DNA of 64,000 bases, taken from NCBI RefSeq assembly GCF_907164915.1, contig NW_025919558.1, positions 62,001 through 126,000 of the forward strand, read 5' to 3'. Shown piece after piece: positions 53,467 to 63,485 of this stretch. Position numbers and translations under genes: made by a program. The stretch's first letter is position 1, and each line of letters begins with the position of its first letter. The stretch comes from Impatiens glandulifera. Its lineage: Eukaryota; Streptophyta; Magnoliopsida; Ericales; Balsaminaceae. Under the pieces are notes generated by a model. It saw only the letters and a program-made list of their open reading frames with translations, did not search any database and was not told the origin of the DNA.

Positions 53467-55200
53467 TTGCAGATCGATTTCAAAGATATCGAAGAAAATG
53501 GAACCAACGAATACAAAGCAATGATTGGATCTCTGAAGGAATCTGGGTTGGAGACGTTCTTATCTGGTCCTTTCGTTCTTTATCAAAATGAAGTCCTGGA
53601 GTTCTTCAGCCAGACAAGTTTGACGAAAAGAACCATCAATGCCACCGTGTGCGGCACCACTTTTGAGATCACCGAGGAGCTGTTTGCTAAAGCTCTCGGT
53701 TTTCCAAATGTCGGAAGGGATTTCTGGACCGGTTTATCAGAAGCCGATTCTGCGGTGGTCCGGCAAGCAATTTCGAAGGATGCGGGTGATCTGGTGAATC
53801 ACACCAGCCGGAAGAAGAAACTGAAGCCAGAGTTCCGGTGGCTTTTAGATATCGTCTCCAAATCTCTACAATGAAAAGGAGGAAATTTCGACAACATGAC
53901 CCGCTGAAACTCGAGATGATGATGGGTATAGTCCGCAGTGACAAAATTGATTGGGGCTGTGTATTATTTGAGAAACTATGCGATATAGTTGCTGGGACAA
54001 AAGATCGGGTTCAAGCTTATGCCATGTCGATAGGGAAAATTCTCCAACACCTAAAGATCAAAATCGGTGAAGGTACACCTCTTTCTAACTCTAAAATAAT
54101 GAATGCTGAGAGTGTATAGACCTGAATCGTAAAACCGACTAAGAAAATAGTTCCAAGGGCCAAAGCTTCTAAGGAGGCCGAACCGGTTGCCCCGGAAGGT
54201 GAAGGTCCTAAAGAAGCCGAACCGAAGGGTAAGGCTAAACAAACCGAAGCCCAAGAGAAAAAGGGGAGACTCAAGAGACCAACTCAGAAAACCAAAAAGC
54301 CTGTTGCGAAGAAAGAGGTTAGCAAGTCTCTTGATTCTGACAGAACTTCATCTGAACGATCTCCCCGGCTATCCGATCCACTTCTACACCCACTCCTATA
54401 AACATTGATATTCCAGTTCCTATCCATTCTTCCCCTCCTCCGGCTGAAGAGGTTAGTATTCACTCCGTTCACTCTAAATCTGTTAGGAATATGCCAGAGA
54501 ATGTCTTGCTGAGAACTTCAGAAGTCATAAATAAAGTGATACAAAATGTCAATCGTGCTACTGAACACGATGTGACAAGTGTTCTTGAAGAAACTGGTCA
54601 AGTTGGTGCAACTAATCAGATCAAAATCAATCCGACCGAAGAAACGACCAATACTGAAACAAAAATCCCTCTGGTGCGAGAGAGTAATAATGAAGAAAGA
54701 TGTACATCCGATGCGGCTGTGGGAGACTCTATCCCAACCGGATCTAACCCAAAACCGGCTTAAGAAGGTTCAAATCCAGGTGCTAAAGAAAAACAAGAAT
54801 TGGCTAAGGATGACCCTCCGGTGCAAGGAGGTAACGGGTCTTAGAATGGTTCAACCGGTCTGACTCTTCAGGGACCAGTGCAACCCGAAACCTTACCGGA
54901 ATCAGTCCTTCTAGTTTCTGAACAGGAAGTAGAGGCCATGTTTCAACAACTACTCATTCATCTGGACGAGGCGGGTGAAGGAATATCCCGCCCTTATCAC
55001 TTTTGGTGCAGAATCAGAAGTGAAACCAAGTTCTCACATATGCTTCCCGACTTTACCGCAAACAAATACTGATCTGAACTGTTGGTAATAGAGAAGGAAG
55101 CTTTCGATCTTGTGAAAACCGATGTCGTTTCAATGGTATTGGCAAGAGGAGCTCTGGTCGATGAATACGCTAAGCCGAAAGCGTTTAAATTCAACTGTCA
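53467..55200 (+). pseudogene. accessory ORF-c, truncated and broken (D)
   Basis: No intact ATG start remains; the readable frame begins at QIDFKDIEE. Blocks follow: KESGLETFLSGPFVLYQNEVLEFF, ITEELFAKALGFPNVGRDF, LKPEFRWLLDIVSKSLQ, then a TGA near 53872, a shift, and GIVRSDKIDWGCVLFEKL to IGEGTP. A Lys/Pro/Glu-rich linker runs in several frames to about 54760. The central domain (about 54900-55200) has an SETKFSHM then ANKY block like the TKISDM then GNKY of B. It is cut at about 55205 by an LTR I fragment, so the coiled-coil tail is missing. The function is unknown. Confidence 0.72.
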
Positions 55201-55581
55201 TACCATCCTTAGTGAATATCCTTCTCACTGATTAAGAAGAAGGGGTGGCGTAGGAGTTTTATCTCCGAACATCCATAAAATCTGTGTCATGTATTCTTTA
55301 CTTATTTTCGGTCACCAAACCAACCAAACCGGCTTCCCCTCATTCTAATTGATCCTTCTATACTCTCCTCTTTAACCGATCCGTGTGTGTTGCTTCAGGC
55401 TGAAACAAACATTTGGTCTGACCGGATACATGTCAACTAATAGATTGACCGGTCTTGAATTCTAGTCGAACCGGTCTTCTGATGATATGACTAAGTTGTT
55501 TTGGTTTATCCTGTTTCAGGAGAAAAACTTTGACCGGCCAGGTTGAAGGTATGTACCTGCACATAGAGTTGAATTACGTTA
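55201..55581 (+). mobile_element. LTR family I fragment and unassigned tail
   Basis: From about 55206 the sequence matches the LTR I interior: CCTTAGTGAATATCCTTCTC, then GAAGAAGGGGTGGCGTAGGAG and CTCCGAACATCCATAAAA. It fades near 55410. From 55411 to 55581 there are AACCGGTC words but no clear assignment. The next LTR starts at 55582. Confidence 0.65.
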
Positions 55582-57840
55582 TGTTGAGTCAAATTATTTT
55601 GACTAAGTGTTGAAATAATTTAACAACTTATATTTTGATGATGAAATAACTTATGAGTTTTGATACAGGTGTATTGAGACAATACGTTATTAGACTTGGA
55701 TCTAATGAGAGTCATTAGACCGATTTTAATTTTCACTCGCACAAAATTAGATGCATAGTCTAACTCATCGGAGTTAGACGTGCAGTCTAATAGACGTTTA
55801 AATTAGACGTGTAGTCTAATAGATGTGTAAAGAATTAGACAGATAGTCTAATGAATACACGGAATTAGACATAAGTCTAATAGAATTAGACGTACAGTCT
55901 AACTCATCAGAGCTAGACGTGTAGTCTAGTAGATGTAAAGAATTAGACGCAAGTCTAATGAATACACGGAATTAGATGCAAGTCTAATGGAATTAGACGT
56001 ACAGTCTAACTCATCGGAGTTAGACGTGTAGTCTAATAGATGTAAACAATTAGACGCAAGTCTAATGAATACAAAGAATTAGACGTAAGTCTAATAGAAT
56101 TAGACGTACAGTCTAACTCATCGGAGTTAGACGTGTAGTCTAATAGATGTAAAGAATTAGACGGATGGTCTAATGAATACACGGAATTAGACGTAAGTCT
56201 AATAGAATTAGACGTAAGTCTAATATATTCAGAATTAGACGTACAGTCTAATTCATCGGAGTTAGACGTATAGTCTAATATATTTGTAATTAGACGTGCA
56301 GTCTAATTAATGCGGAATTAGACAGATAGTCTAATTGATGTGAAAGTTAGACGTGAGTCTAACTCCTTCAGACAAGTCTGAGGTAAAACCGGAATTAGAC
56401 GTGTAGTCTAACTCAGTAGAGTTAGACGTACTGGTCTAATAGTTATTGAAGAATTAGACGGATAGTCTAATTGATGTGAAAGTTAGACGTGAGTCTAACT
56501 CCTTTAGACAAGTCTGAGGTTGAACCGGAATTAGACGTGTAGTCTAACTCAGTGGAGTTAGACATACTGGTCTAATGGTTATTGAACAATTAGACGGATA
56601 GTCTAATTGATGTGAAAGTTAGATGTGAGTCTAACTCTTTCAGACAAGTCTGAGGTAGAACCGGAATTAGACGTGTAGTCTAACTCAATGGAGTTAGACA
56701 TACCGGTCTAATGGTTATTGAACAATTAGAAGGATAGTCTAATTGATGTGAAAGTTAGACGTGAGTCTAACTCCTTCAGACAAGTTTGAGGTAGAACCGG
56801 AATTAGACGTGCAGTCTAACTTAGTGAAGTTAGACGTGTCGGTCTAATGGTTATTGTAATTAGACGCGAGTCTAATTCTATTAGACCAGGCGGTCTAACA
56901 GACGTTTTTCTGTTAAAAGGAGATGACTTATTTCATTAGACTTATTTTCACAAATCCGTCTAACTGAAATACGTCTAATGCTATATTTAAGCAGTACGCT
57001 TGAATCTAGCATTTCTCCTACCCACGTGCTATAGTTGTACCATATTCCTGCTCCACTTTCCAGTGAAGATTAGTACAACAGCTATATGCATCCAATCAAG
57101 GAATTCCACGTAAGTGAATTTTCCTCACGTTACTTGTTTTACAGGTACATCCCTGATGGAATATTCGGCGCACTACTAGTTCGGTACGGCCATGATCCTT
57201 GTGCTCAGAACCTGCTGTGTACAATGGAGGCATTCCAATGGAAGAGTGCCACATATCATTCTTGAAGATTCGACCGTTAGCTCCTGCTCAGTATTTAACA
57301 AATCCTAAGGACAACGGACGAAGCACCTTACCAGACCTTGAACTTTTGCCTTACACAACGAACAAGCAATCTGATTTTGCAGAGAGAGAAACTACTCAAT
57401 CATCTTGCTTACTGAACTCTGAAGCTTCTTTCTGATTGTAATGTGTGTGAATCGAGAGAGAGAGCTAGAATCAAAACACAGTTAGCTGAGTGATATTCTT
57501 CATCTTGTAATTGAACAGAAAGTGTTCTGTTCAATAATGAGCTAAGTGTGTGTAAACTGTATTTGATTCTTATCATCTTATAGTGAATCCTTCCGGTGGT
57601 TGGAAGAAGGGGTGACGTAGGAGAGTTTTCCGAACATCCATAAACAAACTGCTGTGTTCTTCATTTATGTCATCTTTTCATATTTTATCTTGTGCTTCAA
57701 ACCCAAGTAAATAATTCTGCCTTGAATCCGTTTAAAGTGTTTACACAAGTTTGCGTAGAATAGAAAGAGATATTAATCCCTAGCAGGATTTCTATCAAAC
57801 CGTTTTTCATAAGCCTTCATCCTTAGCCAGACCCCCGTCT
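55582..57840 (+). mobile_element. LTR family III, expanded array
   Basis: It starts TGTTGAGTCAAATTATTTTGAC and follows the LTR III order: array, then the CACTACTAGTTCGGTACGGCC segment, the CCTTCCGGTGGTTGGAAG hairpin (about 57589-57606), GGGGTGACGTAGGAG and CCGAACATCCATAAAC. It ends near GTCTCTATCGA without the GATCCTATCA terminus, where a minus-strand LTR I is joined. The larger size (about 2,260 bp) is due to a longer array. Confidence 0.85.
55690..56930 (+). repeat. TTAGAC...GTCTAA hairpin array, 1.2 kb
   Basis: Many units of AATTAGACGTACAGTCTAACTCATCG type, most a 6-bp inverted repeat with a 3-5-nt loop, lie here. From about 56330 to 56860 a higher-order unit of about 125-130 bp (ending CAGACAAGTCTGAGGTAGAACCGG) repeats four times. 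It is the longest array in the window. Confidence 0.9.
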
Positions 57841-58793
57841 CTATCGAACCGGCGGAAAGTAAATAACAAGACAGGTTTTTATGGATGTTCGGAGATAAAA
57901 CTCCTACATCACCCCTTCCTCTCGAAACCACGAGAAGGATATTCACTAAGGAATACACAAGCACAATCCGATCGAGACTTATTTTCTGCTCGATAACACC
58001 CGTACAATTTTAACCGAAATTGTAATTACTCTTCAAATAAACGCTTAAGCTCTCTAGAGATAGAACACAATTTTTGACTTAGGCTGTAGAAAACTCTCAG
58101 AACTTGTAGCCGCATTTATTCCTTTTCAGCTCCTTCTTTTATAGGTGAAATGTCCCAACGGTCACATTTCATTTCCTTGAATCTGATTGGTTGAGCAGAG
58201 GTTCAGTGATTCAGACCTGGCGGTCTAGTCTTCAAACCTGGCGGTCTAGTCTTCAGACCTGGCGGTCAAACCTACTAGGTTTGTCTTTTACTCAATATTG
58301 CAACTGTCTGTTGGACAGTTGCCTGTACCTGGAAGATTGCGTTTCTGATTTATCCTGAAGTGGAAAGATCCTGCCGGACGATCTTCTACAGCCTGCAGAC
58401 TGTCCTCAGACTTGTATAAATATGGAAATCATAAAGTCTGTCTCTTCGGTATCATTCTCAACAGATACTCGAAGTGTCTTTTTATACTGGTCGGTTGTTT
58501 ATGTTAACCGGATAACTTTCGGTTTTTTATAGCTTTTGATTGACCGACTGTTCAATGATTTTGGCCTTCTGATTTGACCGATCTTGTCTTCTTATTTGGT
58601 CAGGTTTTTGGTCGGTTGGATTGCTTGACCGGTTGAGTGACTTGACCGGTTGAATTTCGTAACCGGTTGAGTGACTTGACCGGTTGAATTTCGTAACCGG
58701 TTGAGTGACTTGACCGGTTGAATTCATTACTTGTTCCTGCACAAGAAATTTGTTTTTGTTAAGTTTTATTTAACTGATCTAATTTATCTAACA
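57841..58793 (-). mobile_element. LTR family I, minus strand (3' LTR of element F)
   Basis: On the minus strand it starts TGTTAGATAAATTAGATC at 58793, beside a polypurine tract. TATAAAAG reads at 58143-58136 and the core hairpin and GGGGTGATGTAGGAG at about 57950-57885. Its end is lost at about 57843, where it meets the plus-strand LTR III tail to tail. Confidence 0.85.
58631..58724 (+). repeat. 34-bp tandem repeat in LTR I
   Basis: Two exact 34-bp units (58631-58664 and 58665-58698), each beginning GGTTGAGTGACTTGACCGG, and a third partial unit to 58724. It is a local expansion of AACCGGT words in the LTR. Confidence 0.85.
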
Positions 58794-59140
58794 ATTTCTC
58801 CCTTTTTAATTATTTTATTTAAAATATTCAAAATCATGTAAGGATGCAAAAGTAGGCCGGTTGTTTTTAAGAGTTTATTTCGCCGGATTTTTGGAAACTG
58901 ACTTAGGAGAATTTTTCGAAAAATTTTGGGAAATTTTGAGAAAAATTTTGAAATTTTTTATATTTTATCTTATCAATTTCTCCCTTTTTGATTATTTTAT
59001 TTAAAATATTCAAAACTCTGTAAGAATGCAAACGTAGGCCGATTTCCAAAAATCACTTGATATATATAAAACATGCTAAGGCAAAAATACTATATATATA
59101 AAACCGAAATAAACATAAGTAAAGAAGGTAAATGAAGCCC
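58794..59140 (-). repeat. duplicated polypurine tract (F)
   Basis: Minus strand: AATTAAAAAGGGAGAAAT at 58811-58794 beside the LTR and CAAAAAGGGAGAAATTGATA near 58990-58971, both preceded by a TTTTGAATATTTTAAATAAAAT leader. The outer copy is followed by TTGATAAGATAAAA, resembling an LTR start, as in the triplication of element B. Confidence 0.75.
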
Positions 59141-61778
59141 CTATTTCTTCGATCTAGGCGGCAAGAATTTTTCCAGCTGTTCATGAGGGGCCTTTCTCTT
59201 GACCGCTTGAACCGGCCTGGATGAGGATCTTCGACCGCCTGAGGTGCCGGTGAGAGGAGAGATCGGTTGACCGAACGATCTAATTGGAACCGCCTCCAAA
59301 CCTTGCTGTCTTCTGAGCTGCGACTCGACCTCTTCCTCGAAATTTTCCTCGGCTTGTAAAACCGGGTTAAATTGATGTTCGATAACCGAGTCAGTAACTC
59401 TGTCCAACAATGTTGTGATTGTTGCCCTTTTCTCAGCCGCCTTCCTCTTTCGTGTAATCGGATCGAAAGGGGAATCAACTGCTTTGGACTTCTTGTGAGC
59501 CTTGGCGAATTCATTATATGTTTCCTATTGGATCATGAGCCGGGTAGCATCTTTGGCTTGTCGAGCTGCTATGGCCGGTGCACTATTCTCTATCGTTTGT
59601 ATATGACCGGCTAGGTTCGCATCTACCTGTAACGTCTCTTTCTGAATCCGGGTCTATTCGTCCAGTGCATCTTGGAGCTTTTGGGCCGCGTTAGCATTTG
59701 CTTCCTCAAGGGCCTTATCGGCAGCCATTTTTGCCTTTATTAATTCTGCCACCTGTTCGGTGACCGCCTTTAAATCGGCTTCAAGCTGGACATTCTTTTC
59801 TTCAAGGGTCACCACCCTCTTAAGTGTAGAACCGGCTTGTGCACCGGATTGAGCCAAGTCCTCATCAACCTTCGTCAACCTTTGATCGATTATTTCTTGA
59901 GATATTTTCATCATAGCGAACTTTTGGCTGACAAAGGCGAGGTCGGTCACCAGCTTCGGAGTTGTCTCCTCCAAGTCCTTTGTTCTGTCAAGATGACCGC
60001 CGTACAATTGATCTGTATTGCCGTAATTTACTTCAACGGACTTGATCTGGGCGACCGCGTTTTTTAGATCTTCCTTTGTCGTTTCAGCCATTTCGATGGC
60101 TGTAGCCGCGGTTTCTTTGATTTTCTATTTCCATGGCTGAACCGCGTCATTGACAAATTCTTCAATGAGGGCCTTTACCCTTTCTTCCGTTATGACCTGT
60201 ACAGAGTCCCCGGTTTGAATAGAGACTCGCGGTGTGCCCGTCCTGAGATCGGTGATGTTGATATCTTGTTCCGGTGGAGGAGATGATTGCTCATTATCGG
60301 TCGGATTTTGACCGCCAACATCCTCAGGAGGGGATTTGGATAAGTTCAATTTTTCCTGGTGCTCGGGCTCTACTTCAAGCCGTGCCATCTTCTCGGTCAG
60401 TTCCTTTTTCCTTGACCGCTAGCATGTTTAGCACCAAGAGCTCAAGTGAGGAATCCGGGGTCCCTGGAATATGCCTTTCTTGGAGGCGTCGAATGTGTTC
60501 GGTGAGCCCTAATAACCGAGCATGCGGTTCGACCATCTTGCTTCGTCCTAGGGCGGTCGTGACGTCTTGAGTCTTTGTGAGTCTGATGACCTCCTCCTCC
60601 ATCTCAACCAACTTCTCGAATTTCTGTTTAGCGGTGAGATCCGATAGCATGTTTTTGAAGAATATTCGATGCCGGTGCAGGACCCATTGATAGTAGACGC
60701 AGGACGCCGCGTGAGCATGTTCATGAATCTCGTCCATGATTTGGATGACGAGATCCTCGGCCGTTTCAACATCCGTGGATTCATCTTTCTCCTGAAGTCT
60801 GTCCGAGCCGACATCATCATCATCATGTTAGACCGATTGGTCTTCAACTATCGGTCCTTTCCCCTTACCGGATCGATCTTCTCCGGTATGTTTTGAAGCG
60901 GTTCGGTCAGAGCTGGATGCCGAATCTTCATCGTTGGGGGTGTCGGACCGCGGATCAGCCGATTCGATTGGTTGTTTATCTTTCTTGGTTCCGGATTTTT
61001 CTTTGACCGGAACTTCTTTCTTACTGGTTCATTTCTTCTTCCGGCCACTTGTAGAACCGGAGGCCTTCCTTTTGCCTTTCCTGTCCTCCGGTTTGATGAA
61101 CTGATGTGACTTGATGACTTTTCTTGGGGCGAGGAGAACACCAGGACCGGTGTTAATGTTGAAGTGGCGCATTATCTTTCCGAGTGGGATGGCATATCCC
61201 CATGACCGATTAGATGTCGGATCCACCATTTCACATAGGTTCGTAAACACCACCTTTGCCTAGTTGATGTCGAAGCGGTTGACCAGACCGACAATCAAAT
61301 TCAATCTTTGTCCGGGTGAGGCTGTCAAAGTTCCCCCCTCTTGTTTGACCGATTTTGTGAAGATATCACACAGCGGTCTATACTCCGATTTAAGAGATGA
61401 TTTCTTACCGGATACTACGATAGGGACCGCTGTATCCGAAAGTTCCCGGCACGCCGCCTGGAAGGATTCCTCCTCCATGGCTACCGAGAAGTCGCTCCCC
61501 TCGGATGGCAGATGTAGTATCTCAGCGACCGACTCCTCCGTTAATTCGAGTCGTTGACCGCATATAGTTGCGATGATTGTTCCTTCGATCAAGAATGCGG
61601 TTAGGAAGAATTCGTTGACCGCATCCTGATATAGGACGAAAGGACCGCCCAGAAAGTGTTCGAGACCGGACTCGGAGATCTGGGTTAATACCCTCTTTGC
61701 CTCCACCGAACCGTTCGTCCGAACTTCCTCGAAATCGACCTGGATGATGTGTTTGAATAGCACAGATTCACGACCTAT
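59141..61778 (-). pseudogene. accessory ORF-c, about 880 codons, broken (F)
   Basis: Minus strand from 61778, where an ATA stands at the place expected for the ATG. The domain reads IIQVDFEEV, ISESGLEHFLGGPFVLYQDAVNEFF, LTEESVAEILHLPSEGSDFSV, SLKSEYRPLCDIFTKSV and FDIN, then TAG at 61260 for the Trp of (P)INW. After a basic-acidic linker the central domain (60737-60375) has KFEKLVEMEEEVIRLTK. A frameshift near 60400, a stop near 60125 and a TAG near 59655 follow. A coiled coil with heptad Leu/Val lies at about 59900-59654 (VTLEEKNVQLEADLKAVTEQV). The end is basic (RRSSSRPVQAVKRK) at 59141. The function is unknown. It is followed by polypurine tracts. Confidence 0.78.
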
Positions 61779-61887
61779 TTTAGTTTGAGGAGATCGAAGG
61801 ATTGAAGGATTGAAAATATTGAGAGGTTTGAGAACTAGAGAGAGAAAGTCGATTCGCGTGAGAGTTAAAGAAAATGGCTAAGGACCC

Positions 61888-62060
61888 TTTTTATAGTCGC
61901 GGTTTGGAATTCCAACCGCCGTGAACCGTCACATCACGGTTGGGCGGGAATTTTCCCTCCAAAGACTATGGGCGGGAAACGATGAGCGGGCGACGAGAGG
62001 CGGGAATTGATGGGCGGGAATCCATGGGCGGGAATTTTCCCTCCAAAGGTTTTGAGCGGG
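61888..62060 (-). promoter_or_regulatory. ORF-c promoter with TATA and 14-bp TTCCCGCC array (F)
   Basis: Plus-strand GGCGGGAA lies at 61943, 61971, 61999, 62013 and 62027, with decayed copies at 61985 and 62055, so spacing is 14 or multiples of 14. The copy at 61971 reads GGCGGGAAA, the complement of the E2F consensus TTTCCCGCC. A TATA box (minus TATAAAAA, 61895-61888) lies about 110 nt before the ORF-c start. Nothing else is seen between ORF-b and this array at 62061-62343 except AACCGG words and an AAACCGAT...ATCGGTTT inverted repeat (about 62295-62316). Confidence 0.6.
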
Positions 62061-62343
62061 ATTTTGATTGCGGTTATCTAACCGGTGATGAAGCGGTTCT
62101 TCTTGTAACCGTTTATTAAATGAAGCGGTTATTTAACCGTGAGGATGCGGTTTTTCGATTTTGACCGGATTTTTCAATGAAGTAATTTAGCGATATCAAC
62201 CGATTAGTCAGATAAATATTCTAATATTGCGATTTTTGACCCGGTTATCAAGCTTAAAAGTTAGATATTCATTGAAAGAAAAGATACATGATAGAAACCG
62301 ATACATTGATCGGTTTAGAATACATAAGAAATAAAAATACAAC

Positions 62344-63045
62344 TTATGTAATGACTATTCTAGAGAGCTTGTCCTCCACCCCATCATTATCGAGAACATT
62401 CGATGGGGATGCCGGTGTACTTGGTCCAAATTTTGGACGATACTTAAGAAAGAGCCGGCTTAAGTGAGGAGCGTAACCGAGACCTTTCTTTGTCTCAACC
62501 ATAGTCCTCAGGTTTTGGAAGATGACCGATAACCAATTTATGGGTGTATTGCTGACAATGCAGGTCATCATGTCGAACACTCTCTTAGAGTAGTGTTGGT
62601 TCGGAGATTGGCAGATGATGGATCGGTTGACAATCTCGTAGAGTAGTTGGATATGGTGGGCAAGGCGGTTTTTCAGACCGTAGTTCTCCACCGGCACCTC
62701 GGTTCCGGAGAACAGTTCCGAATAGTCGGTTGCGGCACTTCCCACCCGGGTTGGGAAATCGGAAAACCTTTCAGTGGGTAAATCGAACATTTGAGCGAAT
62801 GCGCTCTCGTCCAGAAAAACGAAGCAGCCTCTTACCGAGGAAACAATGAAATCTCCTCTCATAGATGCATTGTTGAAGAATTCGGTTACATCCGGAATGA
62901 GTATGAGTCTGGATTCTTCGAGAAAATCACGAAGACCGGTGTCGATTAGTGACTCAAACATGAGTTCCGTTATTTCCAGATCATCATGTTGAAGGCATGA
63001 GTCGAAGTCAATGCTCAAGTAGTTCCTCAGTGTTCGGCTCGACAT
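62344..63045 (-). CDS. accessory protein ORF-b, intact, 233 aa (F)
   Basis: ATG at 63045 (MSSRTLRNYL) opens 233 intact codons; a TTG 18 nt upstream also keeps the frame but ATG is preferred. Blocks are LSIDFDSCL, DTGLRDFLEESRLILIPDVTEFFNNA, FLDESAFAQMFDLPTERFSDFPTRV, FSGTEVPVENYGLKN, LLYEIVNRSIICQSPNQHYSKRVFDMMTCIVSNTPINW and YAPHLSRLFLKYRPKFGP. The class marks (EFFNNA, FSDFPT) place it with ORF-b of B, C and D. A TATA box precedes it at 63131-63124. No targeting signal is seen and the function is unknown. It is one of three open accessory genes in the window. Confidence 0.85.
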   Translation of the reverse strand: MSSRTLRNYLSIDFDSCLQHDDLEITELMFESLIDTGLRDFLEESRLILIPDVTEFFNNASMRGDFIVSSVRGCFVFLDESAFAQMFDLPTERFSDFPTRVGSAATDYSELFSGTEVPVENYGLKNRLAHHIQLLYEIVNRSIICQSPNQHYSKRVFDMMTCIVSNTPINWLSVIFQNLRTMVETKKGLGYAPHLSRLFLKYRPKFGPSTPASPSNVLDNDGVEDKLSRIVIT

Positions 63046-63123
63046 GTTTTCAAACTTTGCCAAGAGAGAGAGAGTTCGAGAAATTTTAATTTTAAGATGT
63101 GTTGAGTTGATAAGGCGGGGTTC

Positions 63124-63131
63124 CTTATATA
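63124..63131 (-). promoter_or_regulatory. TATA box of ORF-b (F)
   Basis: Minus-strand TATATAAG lies 79-86 nt upstream of the ATG at 63045, followed by a CTCTCTC leader, as before the other accessory genes. From 63132 to 63440 no gene is seen; this is ORF-a 3' flank and ORF-b upstream DNA. Confidence 0.65.
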
Positions 63132-63440
63132 GATCCGAAATTGGAGGGAATATAGGGACATTTAATGCTGAAATTCAGTTTTGTCTCATTTATGAAGGGA
63201 ATATTTATGTTTTCAAAACTCCTTGGGAAGGAGTTATTTTTGACCGGTTACAGAGCTCGAAGTAGAGAATCTAGTTAGAAAGTAACTAAGCTTGTTAGAT
63301 AGTAATTACTCATGTAGTTGGAAGTTGAAAGTTACGATTCATTTATGAAAGAGAGCACATGAAACCGAAAGGAGCATAGTTAAGACCAAAAATAGCATAG
63401 ACTAAGCCGATATGATCATGATAGAGTGGGGACAATGATA

Positions 63441-63471
63441 CAATCGGTGCGTACAACAAAATGACCGGTTG
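63441..63471 (-). terminator. conserved 3' hairpin after ORF-a (F)
   Basis: On the minus strand CAACCGGTC, loop ATTTTGTTGTAC (63462-63451), then GCACCGATTG. The stem is CAACCGGT/ACCGATTG with one wobble. It lies 15 nt after the last ORF-a stop codon. Confidence 0.55.
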
Positions 63472-63485
63472 GAAGAAGGAGTGAC

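Noticed and set aside
59053..59514. 153-codon minus-strand frame overlapping the ORF-c tail of F
   Set aside because: It is a shifted reading of the ORF-c tail; the frame ending at 59141 matches the family composition better.
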